Both the position numbers and the translations under genes were made by a program. From contig NW_022098069.1 of NCBI RefSeq assembly GCF_002288925.2, forward strand, positions 71,849,660-71,913,659: 64,000 bases of DNA, given 5' to 3'. The DNA comes from Delphinapterus leucas (taxonomy: Eukaryota > Chordata > Mammalia > Artiodactyla > Monodontidae). Positions 1 through 11,504 of the stretch are shown piece by piece. Positions within the stretch are counted from its first letter, which is position 1. Each line of letters starts with the position of its first letter. A model generated the notes under the pieces. That model saw nothing but the letters and a program-made list of their open reading frames with translations, was not told where the DNA came from and ran no database searches.

Positions 1-870
1 CCCATCACCTTCCCTGAGAAGAAACACATTATAAAATGTCTATAAAGATTACTTTACCTTTTGGTATTTATACGTTTATAATTCCCTGTATAATGTATTA
101 AGAGCTATACTGTTTCAAGATTCAACAAAACAAATTTCCCCAAAGAATCTAAAAGGAAAGGTAATTGAAATATTAAGATAATATAACTTGAAAATAAATA
201 TTTAAGGCTTTGTTTAGCTATTTGTTAGGGGTGGGATAAAATAAGAGATAAGAGATATCAAATGTAACAGAAAATATTACTGCAAATTATTCAAGAAGTA
301 GTATAATTAGCAGAAGTAAAATGTCACACTGCTGTGATATGCAAATGTGAAATACCAATAAACACTAGCTATGCTTTAATAAAATGTTATAGTATTTCTC
401 TAAAGTGCTGCATCCTAAAGGACTCAAGGGTTTAGCTGTAACACCAGTTAAATGTGAAATATTTGGTTGATGTCCATCAACCAAATCAGAGTCCCAGATC
501 GTTCCAGAGCATATCCTTTGTTCCATATGGGTTTCTGAAGTGCCTCACGATTGCTAATAAATGCAGTTCTCTTCTGTTGCTGCTGCAGACAATGGGTTTG
601 AATATCTGGCAATATCACTGCCTGCTGGCTACTTTTCTCCATGACACTGCTGTTGCCAAAAGACTAATGTTATATTTCACTGCATCTCAGATATACATGG
701 TATTATATTTTATTCAAAATTGGGCTACATTTTAAAATCGCTATTGGCTAGGCAGAGTGATGAGTAGTTGATATTGCCTGAGGATTCAAGAACTTCATCA
801 GTTAAAAAACAACCTCAGAATAGTTTAGTGACTTGGATATATTCGTAAAGGCATTGCTGTTACTGAATTG
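1..870. other. No recognised feature
   Basis: AT-rich sequence. Short open frames occur on both strands around 450-735, but they overlap each other and show no domain, splice context or similarity that I recognise. I see no repeat family here with confidence. Confidence 0.6.
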
Positions 871-879
871 GTAGAACAG

Positions 880-1480
880 ACCTGCACTTGGGGCCTAGCC
901 CTGGCCAAGATCCCCTGTCTCAGCCAGGGAGGTTCTTTTAGCCTTTGGTTTCATGCAGTCAATATTGAACCCATGCTGAGACTGAAATAGGACAAGCTTT
1001 ATTCAATGGCCAAAGAATGGAGAAGCAGGAACCTAGTTCACAAGTCAACTTCTCAACCCAATTCAGGTGGAGACATCAAATGTATAGGAGGGTTGATCTA
1101 GGTAAAAGGGAGGGAATTGGAGAGAGTGGGAGGAATATTCATGAGTTATTAGAGAACAGGGGTGTGGTTTGGACCTGAAACTGATGCGACTCTTTTTTTC
1201 AGTCCTTGTATGGGCTTTTCTGGTTGTTGTCATGGCAGTCATCGACTGTCAGAGCACTGGTGGGTGTGTCATTGAGCATGCTAATGCATTACAATGAGCA
1301 TATAACAAGGCTCAAGGTCTACTAGGGGGCAAATCTTCCGCCATCTTGTGCCTAGTTGGTTCTAAAGAGTTCTTGTTTTTTTCTCTTTCAGCTTCCTTCT
1401 GAAACTTAGATAAGAGTAATTGGTTTCTATTTAAGGGAGGGGCAGGGGTCAATTCTGGGGCAACAGCCTAGGTAACATTA
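880..1480 (-). repeat. LTR-like element, probable solo LTR (ERV-derived)
   Basis: A block of more GC-rich sequence reads like a retroviral LTR on the minus strand. An AATAAA signal in that orientation lies at 998-1003 (plus tttatt), followed at lower coordinates by sequence resembling R-U5. The text around 1300-1370, with a CCGCCATCTTG motif, is of the sort found in mammalian LTRs. Exact TG...CA ends and a TSD could not be fixed, so the boundaries are approximate. It could instead be another old interspersed repeat. Confidence 0.45.
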
Positions 1481-2300
1481 CTAGAGGAGGGCAAACCTTC
1501 TATGCTTAAGTAAACAAAACAGTTAAAGAAACATTTGAGAAAGAACCATGAATCCAAGTTTGTTTGAAAACCTTCAATAGACACTTGCCTTGAGATCCAG
1601 AAAGTACAAGGTCAAATGATTATCAAATTGCAAAATGGTTGTCAAAGATTTGGAAGAAAATAGCAGGTGCAATAATGTAGCACTTTCTATAGAACTGCTG
1701 GCCAGAGGAAGATAATGTCTGGCAAAAAAACAGAATTCAATGATTCAGAGTAAGAAGTCACTTGGAATGGTCACTTCTGAATATGAAGAAGTATCTTGTA
1801 TGCTTTCATCTAAATATTTTGTTTATAATTTGCTTTGTATGCATAAGAATGATAGTTGTTAAAAATAAATGTATAAGTAAATCTAACTTTCAAAAAATGT
1901 TTATTAAGAGCCTGAAAACTGTCATGTATATTTCTGTTTTGTGCATTTACAAAAATAAATGTCATCAAAAGTTCACAACATGAACAATGGAAAATATTTA
2001 TGAAAAAATAAACTGTGTATAAAGCGGCACAAGTTGTAAGCCCTAGTACCTAGGAAAAATGACTCCTAATTATCAGATAATTATTAAACTGTCCCAGGAT
2101 CATGCTTCCAAATCAAAATAATTTTAATATGTAGAAAAGTCATTTTTTATTTATTTATTTTTATTTTCAGTTAAATTTTAAATGTTCTCAGGTATATAAG
2201 AAAATAGTAATTTACACTTAATATGAAATCTGGAAACTGTCAAAACTTAAAAAGCTTATTTCATACCACAAAATACCACGATCCAAAGAGAAATTGTTTT
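1481..2300. other. No recognised feature
   Basis: AT-rich sequence with low-complexity T/A runs near 2140-2170. No gene or repeat family was recognised. Confidence 0.55.
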
Positions 2301-2301
2301 C

Positions 2302-3010
2302 TACTTTTTTTTTTTAATTGAAGGGTAGTTGATTTACACTGTTGTGTTAGTTTCAGGTGTACAGCAAACTGATTCAGATACATCTATATATCTACATCTA
2401 TATTCTTTCTCAGATTCTTTTCCCTTATATGTTATTACAAAATTTTGAGTATGGTTCCCTGTGCTATACAGTAGGTCCTTGGTGGTTATCTGTTTTATAC
2501 ATAGCAGTGTTTATATGTTAATCCCAAACTTCTAATTTATCCCTCCCCTACTCCCCATTGGTAACCACAAGTTGGTTTTCTATGTCTATGGGTCTATTTT
2601 TTTTTTTTTTTAGATTCCACATGTAAGCAATATTATATTTGTCTTTCTCTGTCTGGCTTACTCCACTTAGCATAATTTCTAGGTCCACCCATGTTGCTGC
2701 AAATGGCATTATTTCGTTCTTTTTTATGGTTGAGTACTATTCCATTGTTTCTATATACCACATCTTCTTTATCCATTCACCTATCAATGGACATTTAGGT
2801 TTCTTCCATGTCTTGGCTATTGTAAGTTGTGCTGCAGTGAACACTGGGGTGCATGTATCTTTTCAAATTATGGTTTTCTCCAAGTATGTGCCCAGGAGTG
2901 GGATTGCTGGATCATATGGTAGCTCTTTTATTTTTTAAGGATCTCCATAGTGTTTTCTGCAGTGGCTTCACCAATTTACATTCCCACCAACAGTGTAGGA
3001 GGGTTTCCAA
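2302..3010 (-). mobile_element. LINE-1 3' fragment, 5'-truncated
   Basis: The element starts on the plus strand with a T-run (the A-tail of a minus-strand insertion) and continues through the L1 3' UTR (TTGATTTACA...GTTTCAGGTGTACAGCAAA) into the C-terminal end of ORF2. The ORF2 part includes the antisense of the stretch that in other copies reads MEYYSAI. It stops near 3010, where L1 homology ends abruptly, a normal 5' truncation. GAGAAA-type sequence near both ends could be a decayed TSD, but the match is weak. Confidence 0.85.
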
Positions 3011-4292
3011 GGAGAAAATTTTAAGAAAAATCAAGAATTCTTATTCTAGGAACAAATAACAATTTTAGAACTTTTAGTGTTTCTTCTTGAAGGAATTTCC
3101 CCCAGATTTAAAATGCCACTTTCACATTTATATTTATGTTCAAGATTATAAGTAGGGAGGGTTGATATTAAATGAACTATTATGATATTGACTAGCAGTT
3201 ATCCTAATTTATATTTTTTGAAAAGTTATTAAAATAGCTAATTAACCACCTGAAATCTTCGTATGGTTTATTTTAAGTCCAAAGAAAGAGCAATTTATCT
3301 CTGCTATTGAGTTTTCAGGTATTTTGAATGCCAAAGATAATGTGAATACTTCTGGAAGAATACTTATTATGCCCATTATTTATATAAGTTTCTCTGAATG
3401 TAAAGGATAAGAGATTTTAGGAAAAATAATTTCAGAAGGGAGTAATGTAGGGGTAAAAACAGGATACTTTCCTTCACCTAACCCAGAACTCTAGTCCTGT
3501 TCCCACAGTACAGTAGTCTTTATTCGTTCCATATCAATGGGCTAATGTTTTATAACAGCTTTGGAAAACCTGAGAGATGATGTAACAGCATAAATTTAAT
3601 TTTATTTGCTCAAACTTTATGATGTTTTCCTAAACAATATTTCTAAGGAGTTTTCCCTCCAATATGCTTTGCAGTGTATCTTGCTTCAAGTACTTATTAC
3701 ATGTTAGTAGCAACTTTTTCCATTTGCTCAGTGCTTTGTCTCTCCAAAAATCAAGATTTATATTCTGCTCGTTGAAACTTGTATCTGTTATTTTTGTTTA
3801 TCAGCAGAATGCCAGTTGAACCTCTATGTTTTGCTGTGTGTTAGATTCCTGCTCATATTATAACGGGGTGAATTTTATGCCCAACTTGTTATGAGGAGAA
3901 TAGATTTCTTAGAAAGCCAATTATTAAAAAAAAATCTATTACTAAGTAAATGAAAGCAGACTCATTAAATGTCCCTCTATGGTGACCAATAAATACTTGT
4001 TGCGTGACATTTGTGCTATAGGAATAGGTTTTTCTACAAGAAATCAAGTCTGGCTGAGCCTATACTTACCAGATTTGGCTGGAAATCAGATCTGAGTCAT
4101 TGTGGAGGAGAGAAACCCTTTCCCTCTCTTTCAAAGAAAAGAGAACCTTAGGAATCTTGGGGCAAGTCATCAGGACTTCAGCCCATTGTAGTTAAATTGG
4201 AGTGTTTACTTTGCAAAATACGTAGTTTATTTGAAGGCACATTTTACTGTCCTTGACATCCATTTCCTCTCTGCCAGGATCTCTCCCATAGC
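3011..4292. other. No recognised feature
   Basis: AT-rich sequence without a coding signal or a confidently recognised repeat. Confidence 0.55.
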
Positions 4293-4329
4293 TTTTTTTT
4301 TTTTTTTTTTNTTTTTTTTTTTTTTTTTT
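4293..4329. repeat. Poly-T run containing one undetermined base
   Basis: A run of 36 T with a single N at 4311. It may be the A-tail of an otherwise unrecognised minus-strand retroposon, or a bare homopolymer. The N suggests that length or base was not resolved by sequencing. Confidence 0.85.
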
Positions 4330-5019
4330 AAACACAGTTTAGTTTCCTGTTTTGTGGTAGCACCCTATTTGGAGACACTCACGTTCTTGGTCATGTTCAT
4401 GACCCTTGCTAGGGGTAGAACATAGGTGTCCATCCCTCTTGAAACCTACCAGTCCTCTATTCCTTGAGTGTCAAGGAGTATAGTCATCTAGTTCTTCCCT
4501 TTTCCTTTAAACATTTATCTTTCCCTTCTTAGACAAACTATCTTCTATTGTGATTTCAGCTTTTGAAAAAACAGAGGCTTTATTAATCCTCCCCTAAAAA
4601 GGAAAGTCCAAACTTGGAAAATTGGGCTGAAGTTAAGGCAGCATGCTCTTCAGATGCCACACATCTGAGAACAAAAAGAGAATTATTATTCTGGTTGATT
4701 ATTCTGTTGCACAATTAAACACCATCCTCTGACAACACTAGTTGAGGTTTTATTCCTTAATCTTCCCTCTCCTTCACTTCTTTTCACTCCTAATACAATA
4801 TTATGTCCTATAGGTGGCCTGGTAAATCTCTCTTGGATCTGTCCACTCTCCATCTCTCAGGGAACTAGCAAAGATGAAAACATCTCATCTCTCACCTGGA
4901 CTACTGCAGCATATTTACCATCTCACTCTCGTCTGCTCAGATTCCTTCTTCAGAGAGGGAGATGATTTTAAAATACAAATCTGACTGTTACCACATTCCC
5001 ATCTTCCACACATTCCTTT
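4330..5019. other. No recognised feature
   Basis: Sequence between the poly-T run and the long L1. No coding signal or repeat was recognised. Confidence 0.5.
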
Positions 5020-5033
5020 CTTGAAGACCTTTA
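5020..5033. repeat. Target-site duplication of the 6-kb L1, 3' side
   Basis: CTTGAAGACCTTTA here and CTTGAAGACATTTA at 11019-11032 match at 13 of 14 positions and bracket the L1 exactly, next to its A-tail on this side and its 5' UTR on the other. Confidence 0.8.
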
Positions 5034-5349
5034 TTTATTTATTTGTTTAATTTAATTTTTTTACATTTATCTTAATTTATTGTTTTAATTGAAGTATAGT
5101 TGTTCCACAGTGATTCAGGTGTACAGGAAAGTGATTCAATTATACATTTATGTATTTATTTTTCAGATTTTTTTCATTATAAGTTATTACGAGATACTGA
5201 ATATAGTTCCCTGTGCTATTCAGTAGGTCCTTGTTATTTATGTATTTTATATATAGTAGTGTATATCTGTTAAACCCAAATTCCCAGTTGATCCCTCCCA
5301 GCTCCTTTCACCCTTGGTAACCACAATTTTGTTTTCTATGTCTGTGAAT

Positions 5350-8300
5350 CTATTTCAGTTTTGTAAATAAGTTCATTTGTATCATTTTTTTTTGATTCCA
5401 CATAAAAGTGATATCATATGCTATTTGTCTTTCTTTGTTGGACATATTTCACTTAGTGTGAAAATCTCTAGGTCCATCCATGTTGCTGCAAATGGCATTA
5501 TTTCATTGTTTTTTTTATGACTGAGTAATATTCCATTGCATATACATATATGTATATATATAGTGGTATATACATATAGTTATAGATACATATAGTGACA
5601 TATACATATAGTGATATAGTGATATATATATATATATATACATATATATGTATATATATATAGATGTCACATCTTCTTTATCCTTTAATCTGTTGGTGGA
5701 CACTTAGGTTGCTTCCATACCTTGGCATTTGTAAATAATGCTGCTGTGAACATTGGGGTGCAAGTATCTTTTCAAATTACTATTTTTGTTACTTTTGGAA
5801 ATATACCCAGGAGTGTGATTGCTGAATCATATGGCAACTCTATTTTTAGTTTTTTGAGAAACCTCCATACTGTAAACTTTTCAATGATAGCCATTTTGAC
5901 AGGTGTGAGGTGATACCTCATTGTGGTTTTGATTTGCATTTTTCTAATAATTAGTGATGTTGAGCATCTTTTCATGCGCCTGCTGGCCATCTATATGTCT
6001 TCTTTGGAGAAATGTCTATTCAGTTCTTCTGCCTATGTTTTAATTGGGTTTCTTGCTTTTGTGATATTGAGTTGTATGAACTGTTTATATATGTTGGATA
6101 TTCACCCTTTATTGGTCATATCATTTGCAAATATCTTTCCCCATTCAGTAGGTTGTCCTTTCATTTTGTTGATGGTTTCCTTTACTATGCAAAAGCTTTT
6201 AAGTTTAAATAGATCCCATTTGCTTATTTGTTATCTTGTTTCCTTTGCTTTAAGAGATGGATCCAAAAAAATATTGCTGCAATTTATGTCAGAGTGTTCT
6301 GCCTATGTTTTCCTCTAGGAGTTTTATGGTATCCCCTCTTACATTTAGGTCTTTACTCTATTTTGGGTTTATTTTTGTATATGGTGTTAGAGAATGTTCT
6401 AATTTCATTGTTTTGCATGTAGCTGTCCAGTTTCTCCAGCACCACTAATTGAAGAGACTGTCTTTTCTCTATTGTATGTTTTTGCCTCCTTTGTCAGAGG
6501 TTAATTGACCATAAGTGCATGGGTTTATTTCTGGGCTTTCTATCCTATGCCATTGATCTTGTGCCTATTTTTGTGCCAGCACCATACTGTTTTGATTACT
6601 GTAGCTTTGTAGTATAGTCTGAAGTCAGGGAGCCTGATTCTTCCAGCTCTGTTCTTCTTTCTCAAGGTTGTTTTGGCTATTAGGGGTCTCTTATGTTTCC
6701 CTATACATTTTAAATGTTTTTTTCTAGTTCTGTGAAAAATGCTACTGGTAATTTCATACAGATCGCATTGAATCTGTAGATTGCCTTGGGTAGTATAGTC
6801 ATTTTGACAGTATTGATTATTCCAATCCAAGAACATGGTATATATTTCCATCTGTTTGTGTCTTCTTTGATTTCTTTCATCAGCATCTTATAGTTTTCAG
6901 TGTACAGGTATTTTGTCTCCTTAGGTAGGTTTATTTCTAGGTATTTTATTCTTTTTGATGCAATGGTAAATGGAATTGTTTCCTTAATTTCTCTTTCTGA
7001 TGTTTTGTTGTTAGTGTATAGGAATGCAGTATACTTCTGTGTATTAATTTTGTATCTACAACTTTATCAAATTCATTGATGAGCTCTAGTAGTTTTCTGG
7101 TGGCATCTTTAGGATTTTGTATGTATAGTATCATGTCATCTGCAAACAGTGACAGTTTTACTTCTTTTGCAATTTGGATTCTTTTTATTTCTTTTTCTTC
7201 TCTGATTGCCATTGCTAGGACTTCCAAAACTATGTTGAATAAAAGTGGTGACAGTGGACATCCTTGCCTTGTTCCTGATCTTAGAGGGAATGCTTTCAGC
7301 TTTTCACCCTTGAGAATGATGTTAGCTGTAGGTTTTTTATATTTGGGCTTTATTATGTTGAAGTAGGTTCCCTCTATGCCCACGTTCTGGAGAGTTTTTT
7401 TCATACTGGGATGTTACATTTTATTGAAAGATTTTTCTGCATCTGCTGACATGATCATATGGTATTTATTCTTCAGTTTGTTAAATGTGGTGTATCACAT
7501 TGATTGATTTGCAGATTTTGAAAAATCCTCACATCCCTGGGAAAATCCCCCTTGATCATGGAGTATGATCCTTTATTGTATTGTTGGATTTTGTTTGCTA
7601 GTATTTTATAGAGGATTTTTGCATCTATGTTCATCAATGATATTGACCTGTAATTTTCGTTTTTGGTGATATTTTTTTCTGGTTTCAGTATAAGGGTTAT
7701 CGTAGCCTCATAGAATGATTTCAGAAGTGTTCCTTCCTCTGCAATTTTTTGGAATAGTTTCAGAAGTATAGGCATTAACTCTTCCCTAGATGTTTGGTAT
7801 AATTCACCTGTGAAGCCATCTAGTCTTGGACTTTTGTTTGTAGGGAATTTTTAAATTATGGATTCAATTTCAGTACTGATAACTGGTCTGTTCATATTTT
7901 TCATTTCTTCCTGCTTCAGTCTTGGGAGATTGTACCTTTCTAAGAATTAGTCTGTTTCTTCTAAGTTGTCCATTTTATTGGTGTATAGTTACTTGTAGTA
8001 TTCTCTTATGATCCTCTGTATTTCTGCAGTGTCAGTTGTAATTTCTCCTTTTTCATTTCTATTTTTATTGATTTGGGCCCTCTCCCTTTTATCTTTATGA
8101 GTCTGGCTAAAAGTTTATCAATTTTGTTTATCTTCTCAAAGAACCAACTTTTAGTTTCATTGATTTTTTCCTAACTTTTAAAAGCTCTTATTTATTTCTG
8201 CTCTGATCTGTATGATTTCTTTCCTGCTACTAACTTTGGGTTTTGTTTGTTCTTCTTTCTCTAGTTGCTTTTGGTGTAAGGTTATGTTGTTTATTTGAGA

Positions 8301-8679
8301 TTTTTCATTGCCTTATATATTGAGGTGCTCCTATGTTGGGTGCATATATATTTACAATTGTTTTATCTTCTTGGATCGATCCCTTGATCATCACGTAGTG
8401 TCTTTCTCTGTCTCTTATAACAGTCTTTATTTTAAAGTCTATTTTTCTGGTATAAGTATTGCTACTCCAGCTTTCTTTTTATTTCCATCTGCATAGAATA
8501 TTTTATCCATTCCCTCACTTTCAGTCTGTTTATGTCTCTAGATCTGAGATGAGTTTCTTATAGATAGCATAGATATGGGTCTTGTTTTGTGTCCATTCAG
8601 CCAGTCTGTGTCTTTTGGTTTAAGCATTTAGTCCATTTACATTTAAGGTAATTATCAATATGTATGTTCTTGTTGCCAT
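5350..8679 (-). pseudogene. L1 ORF2 relic (endonuclease-reverse transcriptase)
   Basis: ORF2p of LINE-1 normally nicks target DNA with an APE-like endonuclease and copies its RNA with a reverse transcriptase. The probable start codon is at 8677-8679 on the minus strand, and the first codons read MATRTYI. Endonuclease N-terminal sequence (RDRERHYVMIKGSIQ-type) is seen at 8340-8640. It is followed by a deletion that removes the rest of the domain, including the GDxN motif that survives in the second copy at 16064-16270. The RT is readable at 7473-7775 (fingers) and at 6946-7404, where [12 protein letters not shown] and FADDMILY, the catalytic motif, are intact. The C-terminal part is broken into short frames at 5515-6851. 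It is dead through deletion, stops and frameshifts. Confidence 0.88.
5537..5665. repeat. TA-rich imperfect microsatellite inside L1 ORF2
   Basis: An expanded TATA/CATA/TAGTGA array sits between the antisense ORF2 sequences TATTCCATTG and CACATCTTCTTTATCC. Other L1 copies in this window carry only a short TATATATGTA seed at the same point. Confidence 0.85.
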
Positions 8680-8800
8680 TTTGTTAATTGGTTTGGATTT
8701 GTTTTTGTAAGTCTTTTTTTCCCCTTTCTTCTTTTGTTCTTTTCTCTTGTGATTTGATGACTACCTTTAGTGTTATGTTTGGATTCCTTTGGCGTGCTGT

Positions 8801-8845
8801 TAACATCATATAGAAAAACCCGAATGAACTTTTTGGCCAACCCAA
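8801..8845 (-). mobile_element. Single mariner terminal arm nested in L1 ORF1
   Basis: The 45-bp segment ends in a mariner-type inverted repeat (plus-strand tail ...TTTTTGGCCAACCCAA followed by TA). It matches the reverse complement of the first arm of the palindromic mariner element at 32062-32142 at 41 of 45 positions. The partner arm is missing, so this is a solo or deleted element. It interrupts the C-terminal part of L1 ORF1 after the residues RREWHNI. In the minus-strand frame the inserted arm reads LGWPKSSFGF, which keeps the frame open. Confidence 0.85.
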
Positions 8846-8848
8846 TAT

Positions 8849-9560
8849 ATTATGCCACTCCCTTCTGACCTGCAGACTTTCTGCTGAAAAATCAGCGGGT
8901 AGCCTTATGGGAGTTCCCTTGTAGGCTACTTGTTGCTTTTCCCTTGCTGATTTTAGTATTCTCTCATTATCTTTAATATTTGGCATTTTGATTACAAAGT
9001 GTCTTAGTGTGTTCCTCTTTGAGTTAATTCTGTATGGGATTCTGTGCTTCCTGGACTTCAGTGTTTCTCTCTCTCTCCTTCTTCTGGGACCCCTAAAGTG
9101 CAAATATTAGTGCAATTGATGTTGTTTCAAATGTTTCTTAAACTGTCCTCATCTCTTTTCATTCTTTTTTCTTTTATCTGTTCAGCAGCACTGATTTCCA
9201 CTACTCTGTCTTTGAGCTTACTAATCCATTCATCTACTTCATTTAGTTTACTATTGACTCCTTCTAGTGCATTTTTCATTTCAGTTTTTGTATTTTTCAT
9301 CTGTTTGGTTGTTCTTTTTGTATTCTAACTCACTGTTAAAACTTCTAACTTCTTGTTCTGTGCATCCATCCTCCTCCTAGGTTCTTTTACCATCTATACA
9401 ATCATTCCTCTGAATTCTTTCTTGGGTAGATTGCCTATCTCCTCTTCACTTAGTTCTTCTTCTGGAGTTTTATCTTGTTCCTTAATCTGGAACATACTCC
9501 TATGTTGCCTCATTTTGTCTAAGTTGCTATTTGCATTTTTAAGTATGTGGTAGGTTAGTT
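8849..9560 (-). pseudogene. L1 ORF1 relic (RNA-binding chaperone), truncated by mariner
   Basis: ORF1p of LINE-1 is a trimeric RNA-binding chaperone with a coiled coil, an RRM and a C-terminal domain. The best-preserved part is the RRM/C-terminal region at 8849-9103, which reads RHFVIKMPNIKDNERILKSA and, further on, KGTPIRLPADFSAESLQ. N-terminal coiled-coil sequence is recognisable to about 9560 but is broken by many stops. The expected last part of the C-terminal domain is missing at the mariner arm. Confidence 0.8.
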
Positions 9561-11018
9561 ACATTTCTCAGCCTTGGAGAAGCGGCCCTATGTAGGAGGC
9601 ATCCTATGCATCCCCACAGTGTACTCCCCTCTTGTCACCGAAGCTCTATGGAGTTCCCCTAAGAGGGCTGTGTGTGTCCTTTGTTGTGGGCTGACTGTGT
9701 GGGCAGTCTGGTAGGCTTAGTTGGCCCCTAGTCTGTTTGGTTGCCAGGCCTTGCCTTGTGTGAATGCTGCTGTCTTCTGTTTAGCAGAGCCTGATCATGA
9801 GGTGGCTGGTTGCAGAACCCTAGTGGGCCCCAGTGCTAATGCTGGCTCACTGGTGGGTGGAGTCAGGGTCTCGAATACTCTGGGACTGTATCCCACCCAC
9901 TGGCAGGTGAATCCAGATCCTGGGTTTAGTGCCAGACTGCTGGCAGACAGATCTGGTTCTTGGAGTCTGGCTGCATGGCCCGGGATTAGAGAGCTTGTTT
10001 CAGATTGTTGGTGGGGGCAGGGGCCGGTTCCTGATACAGCTGCGTATGGGTTCCAGGGTGCCCAGATGGTTGCACTGGCCTGTTAGTGGGCAAGGCCAGG
10101 GCCCAGATGGTCCCAGGGTAGAGTCTGGCCTGTGATGCAGGACTGTAGTTTTCTTGCTTCTGGTATCTGTCCCTGGTGGGTGAGGCTGGTCTAGAGGCTT
10201 GTGCAGGCTTCCTGGTGGAAGGGGCTGGTGCCTGTCCACTGGTGGGTAGAGCAGGGTGTTGTCCTCTGTGTCTAGGTTCATGTCCAGAGGTGGCTGTGGG
10301 CTCTTTAGTCTTTAGGCAGCCTGTGTGCTGATGGGTGGGGCTGTGTCCCCACCCAGTTAGTTTTTCAGCCTGAGGTGTCCCAGCACTGAATCCTACAGGC
10401 TGTTGGGTGGCGCCAGGTCTTAGCACTAATAATCCAAGATATCAGCCACCAGGCATGTTCATGCAGCTGAATGTTTACCAGTATGTCTGACATCAGTGTT
10501 TATGTCTCCAGGGTGAGCTGCAGCCACCAACCCCCATCTCTCTGGGAGACTCTGGCCCAGGCTTCTATCAAATTACTTCTTTAACTGTGGGTTCCGGTGT
10601 GTGTGAGATTTTGTTTGCACCCTTTAAGTGTGAAGTCTCTACTTCCCCCAGTCCTGTGGGGCTCCTGCAGTTAAGCTCTGCTGGCCTTCACAGCCAAATT
10701 CTCTGGGGGCTTGCCATCCCCGTGCCTGAACCCCAGGCTAGGGAGCCTGATGTGGAGCTCAGAATTCACTCCTATGGGAGAATCTCTGCAATATAATTAT
10801 TCTCCTGTTTGTGGGTCACCCACCTGTGGGGTATGGGATTTGATCATATCCTGAGTCTGTTTCTCCTGCCTGTCTTGTGGTTCCTTCTTTATGTCTTCAG
10901 TTGTAGGTTCCATTTTTTTTCACTGATGTTTGTTCTGAAGGTAGTTGTGACTTGGTGTGCTTGTGAGAATAAGTGAGCTCAGCGTCTTTCTACTCTGCCA
11001 TATTTGCCGTTCTCTCCT
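9561..11018 (-). promoter_or_regulatory. L1 5' UTR (internal promoter region)
   Basis: GC-rich sequence, in clear contrast with the AT-rich surroundings, ends at a TSD. Its 5' terminus contains CTCTGCCATATTTGCCG (plus strand, near 10995), comparable to the outer end of other cetartiodactyl L1 5' UTRs. L1 5' UTRs carry the element's internal promoter. The long antisense frames here (for example 9721-10086 and 9986-10426) come from the base composition and are not considered genes. Confidence 0.75.
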
Positions 11019-11032
11019 CTTGAAGACATTTA
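11019..11032. repeat. Target-site duplication of the 6-kb L1, 5' side
   Basis: CTTGAAGACATTTA; partner of 5020-5033 with one mismatch. Confidence 0.8.
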
Positions 11033-11065
11033 AACAGCTTCTCATTTCTTTAAGAATAAGGTCCA

Positions 11066-11281
11066 GGGCTTCCCTGGTGGCGCAGTGGTTGACAGTATGC
11101 CTGCCGATGCAGGGGACATAGGTTCGTGCCCTGGTCCAGGAAGATCCCACATGCTGCGGAGTGGCTGGGCCTGTGGGCCATGGCCGCTGAGCCTGCGTGT
11201 CTGGAGCCTGTGCTCTGCAACGGGAGAGGCCACAACAGGGAGAGGCCCGCATACCACAAAAAAAAAAAAAAAAAAAAAAGA
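11066..11281 (+). mobile_element. CHR-type tRNA-derived SINE
   Basis: The head is tRNA-like, with an A-box-like segment (TGGTGGCGCAGTGG) and a B-box (GGTTCGTGCCC). A conserved body (GGAAGATCCCACATGC...GGAGAGGCCACAACAG) and a 21-nt A-tail follow. It lies 33 bp outside the L1 5' TSD. A TSD is not clear: AAGAA follows the tail and AAGAATAAG precedes the head. Confidence 0.95.
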
Positions 11282-11504
11282 AGCCAATAATACTGCCATG
11301 TGCCACACCAGAGGAGGAGGATACTGAGGCCATAAATGTATTCTGATGTAGGAAACTGGGTGAGATTACTGAGGGTAAATAATTGGAGATAACCCCTTCT
11401 GTGTTCATAGAATAACAATAAATACATTCAATTTCCTTTTAAGAGTGCCCAATTTAATTCATATGCTTAACTAAAGATATTGAGAGTAAGTGGTGTACCA
11501 CAGT

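Larger units (their letters stand above)
5034..11018 (-). mobile_element. LINE-1, near full length, with TSD, internal deletion and nested mariner
   Basis: Reading on the minus strand, the element has a GC-rich 5' UTR (about 9560-11018), a decayed ORF1 (about 8850-9560), a short spacer, ORF2 (about 5350-8679) and a 3' UTR ending in an A/T-rich tail at 5034-5070. Both ends of the element and a 14-bp TSD are present, so it was inserted as a full-length copy. Compared with the second L1 in this window, about 540 bp of the endonuclease region are missing at 8302/8310. A mariner arm lies at 8801-8845 inside ORF1. Multiple stops and frameshifts mean that it cannot encode functional proteins now. 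Confidence 0.9.

Noticed and set aside
5515..5703. Frame encoding a Y/I-rich repetitive peptide
   Set aside because: It is translation of the TA-rich microsatellite inside L1 ORF2.
9721..10426. Long open frames on both strands (121 and 146 codons) in GC-rich sequence
   Set aside because: They lie in the 5' UTR of the 6-kb L1. They overlap on both strands and follow from GC-rich, stop-poor sequence. No domain is recognisable.
11042..11427. Several overlapping frames of 80-160 codons on both strands
   Set aside because: All are read through the CHR SINE, and the same phrases recur in frames at 26631-26948, 28972-29425, 29806-30228, 34187-34625 and 56562-57007. They are repeat-derived and not genes.
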